From NCBI GenBank assembly GCA_902497035.1, contig CABVDL010000019.1:1-35605 (forward strand): a DNA stretch of 35,605 nt, read 5' to 3'. The DNA comes from an uncultured Prevotella sp. Lineage in GTDB: Bacteria > Bacteroidota > Bacteroidia > Bacteroidales > Bacteroidaceae. The notes below the pieces were generated by a model. The model did no database searches. It worked only from the letters and a program-made list of their open reading frames with translations, and was not told where the DNA came from. Shown here in pieces: positions 30,269 through 35,605 of the stretch (positions within the stretch are counted from its first letter, which is position 1; each line of letters begins with the position of its first letter). Position numbers and translations under genes: made by a program.

Positions 30269-30960
30269 CTGTTGGCAAAGTCCATCATCGGCTTGCCAGT
30301 CTTGAAGATGCGCGCCATGGCTTCCTGCCAGTTGTCTTTGAGGAAGAAGTCGTCGCCCACCGTTGACCAGGCGCAGTAGTCTTTCATCTTCAGATAGTCA
30401 GCAAAGGCGTAGTCTTTCGGAAAGTCTTTGGGTGTTTTCTTCAGATGGGCGATGCCAAAGCCTTTCGGAGTTGCCGGATAGTCGTCTTGCCATGATGAGG
30501 TCTGCGGATGGCCGTAGTATTTGACGAAGTCCTTGCTTTCCACGCATCGCCTCCATTCATCGATGTTTCCCATTATCTCATTGCGCATGGCCGTCAGAAT
30601 GTTGGTCGGCAGCCAATAGCTGCCGATAGCCAACAGGCAGTGGCCTGGCTGTAGATGAATGTAGTAGCCTCCGTGGAGTGCCTTTTTGCCGTGCGCTGCA
30701 ATGTAGGCCCCGAAGTGTCGTTTGTAGGGCGACTTGTCGGGACTGAAACGGATGTCACGATAGAACCGGTAGCAGCAGTCTTTCGGCGTAAGGTGTGCGA
30801 TGGAGCTGTCGAAGCTGGCAATAGTGCTGATGGCCTCGGCAACGCCCGACTCGAACTCGGCCTTGGCTGCCGTGTATTCGTCCTTATGCTGGTGGAACCA
30901 TTCGCGGTTGTTGTTGGCGGCAATCTCTTTAAGAAAGTTGAGTATGAGTGTCGTATTCAT
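30247..30960 (-). CDS. DUF2461 family protein
   Basis: A 237-residue protein. It begins with LNFLKEIAANNNREWFHQHKDEY and has the family pattern KDCCYRFYRDIRFSPDKSPYKRHFGAYI and GGYYIHLQPGHCLLAIGSYWLP. The ending FANSVIDDYE is acidic. The family (TIGR02453) is common and of unknown function. The start at 30960 is chosen because its A is shared with the TAA of nth (TAATG), the usual coupled arrangement; the open frame to 30996 would overlap nth. Confidence 0.9.
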   Translation of the reverse strand: MNTTLILNFLKEIAANNNREWFHQHKDEYTAAKAEFESGVAEAISTIASFDSSIAHLTPKDCCYRFYRDIRFSPDKSPYKRHFGAYIAAHGKKALHGGYYIHLQPGHCLLAIGSYWLPTNILTAMRNEIMGNIDEWRRCVESKDFVKYYGHPQTSSWQDDYPATPKGFGIAHLKKTPKDFPKDYAFADYLKMKDYCAWSTVGDDFFLKDNWQEAMARIFKTGKPMMDFANSVIDDYE

Positions 30961-31610
30961 TATTGCAGTTTGCTTCCCTCCATCAATTTGGGACATATCT
31001 TGGTAAACGGACAGTCATCACACTGCGGGTGCTGGCTTTTGCACACGTAGCGGCCATGCAGAAGCAGCCAGTGGTGGGCGCGCGGAATGTCGTCCTCACT
31101 GATGTGCTTGGTCAGATACTCCTCAACCTTCAGCGGCGTATTGGCAGTCTTTGGCACGAGACCGAGGCGGTGCGCCACGCGGTAGACATGGGTGTCCACC
31201 GCCATGACCGCCTTGCCGAACCAAACGGCCTGAAGCACGTTGGCAGTCTTCCGGCCTACCCCCGGGAGCATGGTGAGTTCCCTCACATTGTCGGGCACCT
31301 CGCCGCCGAACTGGCTGACCAGCATTCGCGCCATCTCAACCAGGTGACGTGCCTTGGCGTTGGGATAGCTCACGCTGCGGATAAACTCGAAAATATCCTC
31401 AGGCTCAGCCTGAGCCATGAGTTGTGGAGTGGGGTAGCGCTCGAAAAGCGGAGGCGTCACCTCATTGATGCGCTTGTCGGTGCATTGCGCCGAGAGCAGT
31501 GTGGCCACAAGCAACTGAAAGGCTGAGCCAAACTGCAGCTCGGTGCTGACCTCCGGCGCAGTCTGCCTGAAGTACTCGATGACGAAATCGTAGCGTTGTT
31601 CGCGCGTCAT
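30960..31610 (-). CDS. nth: Endonuclease III (DNA glycosylase/AP lyase)
   Basis: A 216-residue base-excision repair enzyme that removes oxidised pyrimidines. The helix-hairpin-helix reads LPGVGRKTANVL with catalytic Lys121; catalytic Asp139 is in AVDTHVYRVAHRLGL. The [4Fe-4S] cluster ligands fit C-x6-C-x2-C-x5-C at C190, C197, C200 and C206. It overlaps the DUF2461 start by 1 nt and starts 42 nt after htpG on the same strand. Confidence 0.96.
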   Translation of the reverse strand: MTREQRYDFVIEYFRQTAPEVSTELQFGSAFQLLVATLLSAQCTDKRINEVTPPLFERYPTPQLMAQAEPEDIFEFIRSVSYPNAKARHLVEMARMLVSQFGGEVPDNVRELTMLPGVGRKTANVLQAVWFGKAVMAVDTHVYRVAHRLGLVPKTANTPLKVEEYLTKHISEDDIPRAHHWLLLHGRYVCKSQHPQCDDCPFTKICPKLMEGSKLQ

Positions 31611-31652
31611 GATGCTGTGAGAGTTAAACTGATGGATTTTAATGGAACATCC

Positions 31653-33707
31653 TTAGCCGATAAGCTCGTAGCTGCGCTTGAGGAACTTGTCGAGGGCCTC
31701 ACCTTTCAGCAATCCGTTCTGCAGCAGGGCAAGGTCGATGAGCTCGTGTACTATTTTGTTGCCGGCGGCATAGTCGCCCAGCAGCTTGCTCTTCTTCTCG
31801 CGCTCCTCATTGATTACCTTTTCGGTATTCTGCAGGTCGTCTTTCTCCTCCTTGCTGATTTCCTCAGGCTTCTTGTTGGCCTGGCTCTGGTGGAGGGCGG
31901 CAAGACGGGCCTCCTGTCCCTTCAGGTCGCTGACGATGGGCTTCAGACTCTCGCCGACACTCTTCTTGGTGTCGTCGAGTATCTGCTTTATCAGTTTATG
32001 GTCAGTGTTGAGCACCACCATGTACGAGTCGGGCATCTGGGTGTAGAAGCTCATGCCGGGCTGGAACTGGCTGTTCTCTTTCATACGGCGCATATACTCG
32101 CTTTGTGTGATGACCAGCGGACTGTTTCCTTCGCCCATAGCCTCGGCCTCAACGGCATAGTTGGCTTTCTGGCCTGACGGCATCTGTGAGCGGAACACCT
32201 CGGTCAGGCACTCGCTGTCGTCCTTGTCCAGTGTATCCTTTTTATTGTCGTCTTTTACAATCAGACGGTCGATGATGTCTGCATCAACGCGAGAGAAGCG
32301 GCTCTTCTCAAACTTTTCCTCGAGCATGTTCACCATGAGCGTGTCAAGCTGACCGTCGAGCAGCAGCACGCTGTAGCCCTTGTCCTCGGCAGCCTTGATG
32401 AAGCTGTATTGCTCGTCCTTGTTCTGTGCGTAGAGGTAAATCAGGTTGCCGCTCTTGTCAGTCTGGTTGTCCTTGATGAGGGTCTTGTACTCCTCAAAGG
32501 TGAAATATTTGCCGTTTACATCCTTGAAGAGGGCGAAGTCCTTGGCGCGGTCATAGAAGTCGGGCTGCGAGAGCATGCCGTAGTTGATGAAGAGCTTCAG
32601 GTTGTCCCATTTTTGCTCATAGTCCTTGCGGTCATCCTTGAAAGTCTGCTGCAGCCGGTCGGCCACTTTCTTCGTGATGTAGGTGGAAATCTTCTTCACG
32701 TTGGCGTCGCTCTGCAGATAGGAGCGGCTCACGTTGAGCGGAATGTCGGGAGAGTCGATGACTCCGTGCAACAGTGTGAGGAAGTCAGGCACAATGCCCT
32801 CTACCTGGTCGGTGACGAACACCTGGTTGCAATACAGCTGTATCTTGTTGCGTTGCAGGTCGATGTTGCTGCTGACGCGCGGGAAGTACAGGATACCGGT
32901 CAGGTGGAACGGATAGTCTACGTTGAGGTGAATCCAGAACAGCGGCTCGTCCTGCATGGGGTAAAGCTCGCGGTAGAATTTCTTGTAGTCCTCATCCTTG
33001 AGGGTAGAGGGAGTCTTAGTCCAAAGCGGCTCAATGTTGTTGATGATATTGTCCTCATTGGTCTCCACCTGCTTGCCGTCCTTCCATTCGGTCTTCTTGC
33101 CGAAAGCGATGGGCACGGGCATGAACTTGCAGTATTTGTTGAGCAGGCGCTCTATCTCGTTGTGCTCAAGGTATTCCTTGCAATCGTCGGCGATGTGGAG
33201 GATGATGTCAGACCCGCGGTCTTCTTTCTCCACGTCGTCAATGGTAAAGGCCGGTGAGCCGTCGCACGACCATTTGACGGCCTGGGCGCCGTCCTTGTAG
33301 CTCTTAGTGACAATCTCCACCTGATCGGCTACCATGAAGGCCGAGTAGAAGCCGAGGCCGAAGTGCCCGATGATGGCGTTGGCCTCGTCCTTGTATTTCG
33401 ACAGGAAGTCGGTGACGCCAGAGAAAGCTATCTGATTGATGTACTTGTCGATTTCCTCGGCCGTCATGCCGATGCCGCGGTCGCTGATGGTCAGGGTTTT
33501 GGCATCCTTGTCGAGGCTCACGCGCACTGTCAGGTCACCCAACTCGCCCTTGAAGTCACCCTTCTGGGCGAGTGTCTTCAGTTTCTGTGTAGCGTCAATG
33601 GCGTTGGAGACCATCTCGCGCAGGAAAATCTCATGGTCGGAATAGAGAAATTTTTTGATGACGGGGAATATGTTCTCGGTCGTAACCCCGATATTACCTT
33701 GCTTCAT
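31653..33707 (-). CDS. htpG: Molecular chaperone HtpG (Hsp90)
   Basis: A 684-residue cytoplasmic Hsp90. The GHKL ATPase domain (about 1-215) shows EMVSNAIDATQKL, ISDRGIGMTAEEI and IGHFGLGFYSAFMVAD. The middle domain has YFPRVSSNIDLQRNKIQLYCNQVFVTD and DIPLNVSRSYLQSD. The C-terminal dimerization domain ends in YELIG, without MEEVD. Full length for the bacterial family, slightly long. No convincing TAnnTTTG promoter; TAATTTTA at about 33742-33749 (minus) is the nearest match. Confidence 0.97.
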   Translation of the reverse strand: MKQGNIGVTTENIFPVIKKFLYSDHEIFLREMVSNAIDATQKLKTLAQKGDFKGELGDLTVRVSLDKDAKTLTISDRGIGMTAEEIDKYINQIAFSGVTDFLSKYKDEANAIIGHFGLGFYSAFMVADQVEIVTKSYKDGAQAVKWSCDGSPAFTIDDVEKEDRGSDIILHIADDCKEYLEHNEIERLLNKYCKFMPVPIAFGKKTEWKDGKQVETNEDNIINNIEPLWTKTPSTLKDEDYKKFYRELYPMQDEPLFWIHLNVDYPFHLTGILYFPRVSSNIDLQRNKIQLYCNQVFVTDQVEGIVPDFLTLLHGVIDSPDIPLNVSRSYLQSDANVKKISTYITKKVADRLQQTFKDDRKDYEQKWDNLKLFINYGMLSQPDFYDRAKDFALFKDVNGKYFTFEEYKTLIKDNQTDKSGNLIYLYAQNKDEQYSFIKAAEDKGYSVLLLDGQLDTLMVNMLEEKFEKSRFSRVDADIIDRLIVKDDNKKDTLDKDDSECLTEVFRSQMPSGQKANYAVEAEAMGEGNSPLVITQSEYMRRMKENSQFQPGMSFYTQMPDSYMVVLNTDHKLIKQILDDTKKSVGESLKPIVSDLKGQEARLAALHQSQANKKPEEISKEEKDDLQNTEKVINEEREKKSKLLGDYAAGNKIVHELIDLALLQNGLLKGEALDKFLKRSYELIG

Positions 33708-33902
33708 TTTCTACGAAATATTGATGTTTACTTTGTTGGCTAAAATTACAATAATTGTGCCAACCGCCCTTAATCAGGGGGAGAAATGAAAAAAATCGTG
33801 GCCGGATTGAAAATTTACTGAAATATTGACAGCGTGCGTCGGAATATTGATTAATTTTGTGATAGATTCATTTCAATAGGTTAAGGTTAGTTTTTACAAG
33901 GT

Positions 33903-33946
33903 TAAAAAGAAGCCTCGCTCAGAGTAGGGATACTGGGGAGCGAGGC
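33903..33946 (-). terminator. Rho-independent terminator after the small lipoprotein gene
   Basis: A 9-bp perfect stem (GCCTCGCTC / GAGCGAGGC) with a 17-nt loop. On the minus strand it runs into TTCTTTTT. It closes the pepD-lipoprotein unit. Confidence 0.8.
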
Positions 33947-33960
33947 CGTTTTGTTGTTGG

Positions 33961-34329
33961 TCAGTTCTGTTTGACGCCGGCAATGCCGGTCATCTTGTCG
34001 TCAAGATAGAACGTGGCTTGCAGGGTGTCCTTATCATTGACGGTATATTTCAGCGAGATGCGAAGCAACTTGCCGGAGGCCTTTGCGTAAGCCGGCTGTT
34101 GTTTTACCAGCTTGTCGGCCACTGCGCGCTCATGCATGGCGTTGAGCGTGGAGTCACTGATGCGGAACGTGGAGTCGAGTGCCGACCATGTAATGATGTC
34201 GTAGTCGGTCACTCCCATGTCATTTTCCATAAAGTCCTTCACCATACCCTTGGCGCGCTGCCCGTCGCTGCAGGCGGCGAGCAGGGTAAGCCCTAATATA
34301 AATAAGGTGAATGGAATGATCTTTCTCAT
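33961..34329 (-). CDS. Small lipoprotein of unknown function
   Basis: A 122-residue lipoprotein with signal peptide and lipobox TLLAAC (Cys20). The mature part (about 100 residues) has a helical half (MVKDFMENDMGVTDYDII) and a beta half ending in LKYTVNDKDTLQATFYLDDKMTGI. The N-terminal part, a short fold of this size, recalls small NTF2- or cystatin-like lipoproteins of Bacteroidales, but I cannot assign a family. It starts 9 nt after the pepD stop, so it is co-transcribed with that gene. Confidence 0.8.
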   Translation of the reverse strand: MRKIIPFTLFILGLTLLAACSDGQRAKGMVKDFMENDMGVTDYDIITWSALDSTFRISDSTLNAMHERAVADKLVKQQPAYAKASGKLLRISLKYTVNDKDTLQATFYLDDKMTGIAGVKQN

Positions 34330-34338
34330 TATGTATCC

Positions 34339-35605
34339 TTACTGCTTTTCAGGGATATGCTTCAGTATCTCAAGCAGGTGGTTCCACACTTTTTCCACTG
34401 AGGGAATGTAAAGTCCCTCGTCCGGCGTGTGAACGTGCTGCAGTGTCGGGCCGAAGCTCACCATGTCGATATTTGGGTATTTCTCGGAGAACAGGCCGCA
34501 TTCCAGTCCGGCGTGAATGCCGCGTACCACGGGATCCTTACCAAAGAGCTTGCGGTAGGCCTCAATGGTAATCTGCTGCAGCTTTGAGTTGTGCTTAGGT
34601 TGCCAGGCGGGATAGCCCTCGGTCTGCTCCACGCTGGCGCCGGCCAGTACGAAGGCAGCCTTCACCGTGTTGCACATGTTGTCGAGGTTGCTCATCACAT
34701 TTGACCGCTGGCTGCTGACGACAACAAGCTCATTGTCAGAGGTCTGCACGCTTGCCATATTGCTTGAGGTCTCCACCATCCAGGCCAGGATCTCGTCCTG
34801 ACACATTGTCAGCACGCCATTGTCCACTGCCTGCAGGGCGTAGATGATGTTGCGTGAGGCGCTGGCGGGGATGACGGTCTGCCCGCTGGCGCTGGTCAGG
34901 CTCCAGGCCATGCTTGTGTCGGTGACGTGGAACTCATCCTCCACGGCTGCGGCAAACTGGTTCCAGTCGGCCTTGACCTCCTCCTTCCTGTCGTTGGGCA
35001 CTGCGAAGACGGCTTTGCCGTCGCGGGGAATGGCATTGTGCATCTTGCCGCTGTTCCACTGAGCCAGGTAGAGCGGCATCTTCTGCATCTCACTGAACAG
35101 GAAGCGGGCCATGATCTTGATGGCGTTGGCGCGTTTCTTCTCGATGTCGTCGCCCGAGTGGCCGCCCTTGAGTCCCTTGAGCGAGGCCTCGAGGAAGAAG
35201 AAGCCCTTGGGCGCGTCCTCGCGCACAAACTTGAAGGTGGCGATGGTGCTGCGGCCACCGGCGCATGAGATGAACACCTGCCCCTCCTCCTCGGAGTCGA
35301 GGTTGATGAGATAGTCGCCGGTCATAAACCCGGGCTTCATGCCGAGCGCGCCGGTGAGCTGTGTCTCCTCGTCGCGGGTGAACACGCACTCGATGGGTCC
35401 GTGCTCGATGTCGTCGGAGTCGAGGATGGCGAGCTCGATGGCATCTCCTATGCCGTCATCTGCACCCAGCGTGGTACCTTTGGCGTGCATCCAGTCGCCG
35501 TCGACGTAGGTCTGGATGGCATCCTTGCTGAAGTCGAAGTCCACATCCACGAGCTTGTCGCAGACCATGTCCATGTGGCTCTGCAGTATGGTGGTGGCCC
35601 TGTTC
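34339..35605 (-). CDS. pepD: Aminoacyl-histidine dipeptidase (M20), 5' part outside window
   Basis: Partial gene: about 421 residues are inside the window and the start lies beyond the right edge. The first ATG in the window (35574) is internal, because the frame continues upstream with ...TTILQSH directly before it. SHMDMVC carries the first metal ligands of M20 peptidases, GTTLGADDGIG the bridging Asp, and TRDEETQLTGA the general-base Glu pair. Later motifs GLKGGHSGDDI and GIHAGLECGLFSEKYPNID match the PepD lid and final zinc ligands. It cleaves Xaa-His and other dipeptides in the cytoplasm. Full-length members are about 480-490 residues, so some 65 are missing. Confidence 0.92.
   Translation of the reverse strand, partial: NRATTILQSHMDMVCDKLVDVDFDFSKDAIQTYVDGDWMHAKGTTLGADDGIGDAIELAILDSDDIEHGPIECVFTRDEETQLTGALGMKPGFMTGDYLINLDSEEEGQVFISCAGGRSTIATFKFVREDAPKGFFFLEASLKGLKGGHSGDDIEKKRANAIKIMARFLFSEMQKMPLYLAQWNSGKMHNAIPRDGKAVFAVPNDRKEEVKADWNQFAAAVEDEFHVTDTSMAWSLTSASGQTVIPASASRNIIYALQAVDNGVLTMCQDEILAWMVETSSNMASVQTSDNELVVVSSQRSNVMSNLDNMCNTVKAAFVLAGASVEQTEGYPAWQPKHNSKLQQITIEAYRKLFGKDPVVRGIHAGLECGLFSEKYPNIDMVSFGPTLQHVHTPDEGLYIPSVEKVWNHLLEILKHIPEKQ

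Noticed and set aside
31596..33743. Long plus-strand ORFs opposite htpG
   Set aside because: They are antisense shadows caused by high GC and codon bias; htpG is full length with all motifs.
1..35605. CRISPR array, tRNA genes, insertion sequences, integrase sites
   Set aside because: No regularly spaced repeats, no cloverleaf-type sequences and no transposase or integrase genes were seen on either strand.

Overview
The window reads as chromosomal DNA of a Bacteroidales bacterium, most likely a Prevotella-type genus (Prevotellaceae). Support comes from a SusC/SusD pair under an ECF sigma/FecR system, an RprX/RprY-type two-component pair, Bacteroidetes-style promoters (TAnnTTTG -7 elements, two with a TTTG -33 element 19-20 nt upstream), the scarcity of Shine-Dalgarno sequences, and a secreted protein ending in the NLSGQRV...GIVI..GKKY tail common in Prevotella exported proteins. 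The genus is inferred from protein style only; there is no 16S gene here.

Layout. (1) 1-3255, plus strand: a Spy/CpxP-like periplasmic protein with two LTxxQ motifs, then a sensor kinase and an OmpR-type regulator, closed by a strong palindrome. (2) 3280-16828, minus strand: a polysaccharide utilization locus read from right to left. It runs: large secreted repeat protein, 53-residue microprotein, small secreted paralogue, ECF sigma factor, FecR anti-sigma factor, SusC with an STN signalling domain, SusD lipoprotein, GH16 lipoprotein, FAD-dependent oxidoreductase with a twin-arginine signal, and GH97 glycosidase with retaining-type residues. Gaps in the SusD-to-GH97 half are 7-66 nt. (3) 16753-17347: a gene-poor stretch with a promoter and a terminator. 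(4) 17348-17793: a small membrane protein gene divergent from the rpsF-rpsR-rplI operon. (5) 19139-23701, plus strand: fabD, a cytoplasmic GH13 enzyme translationally coupled to an AlaX-like tRNA-editing protein, rnpB (RNase P RNA), and two small proteins. (6) 23808-28858, plus strand: a plasmid-type Rep_3 initiator protein heading a probable transcription unit with a DUF4494 protein, a YggS/PLPBP protein, purA and hisS. (7) 29073-30216: perR-like regulator and rubrerythrin, ending in a bidirectional terminator. (8) 30247-35605, minus strand: DUF2461 protein, nth, htpG, a small lipoprotein and a truncated pepD that runs off the right edge.

How the parts work together. In the PUL, GH16 at the cell surface should cut a beta-linked polysaccharide, SusCD should import the pieces, and the periplasmic GH97 plus a flavoenzyme should process them. 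Substrate occupancy of SusC is expected to signal through its STN domain to FecR and the sigma factor. PerR and rubrerythrin form a peroxide-defence pair. The leading candidates for new biology are the Tat-exported flavoenzyme in this PUL together with its unknown secreted proteins and microprotein, and the orphan Rep_3/DUF4494 pair sitting in a housekeeping transcription unit.
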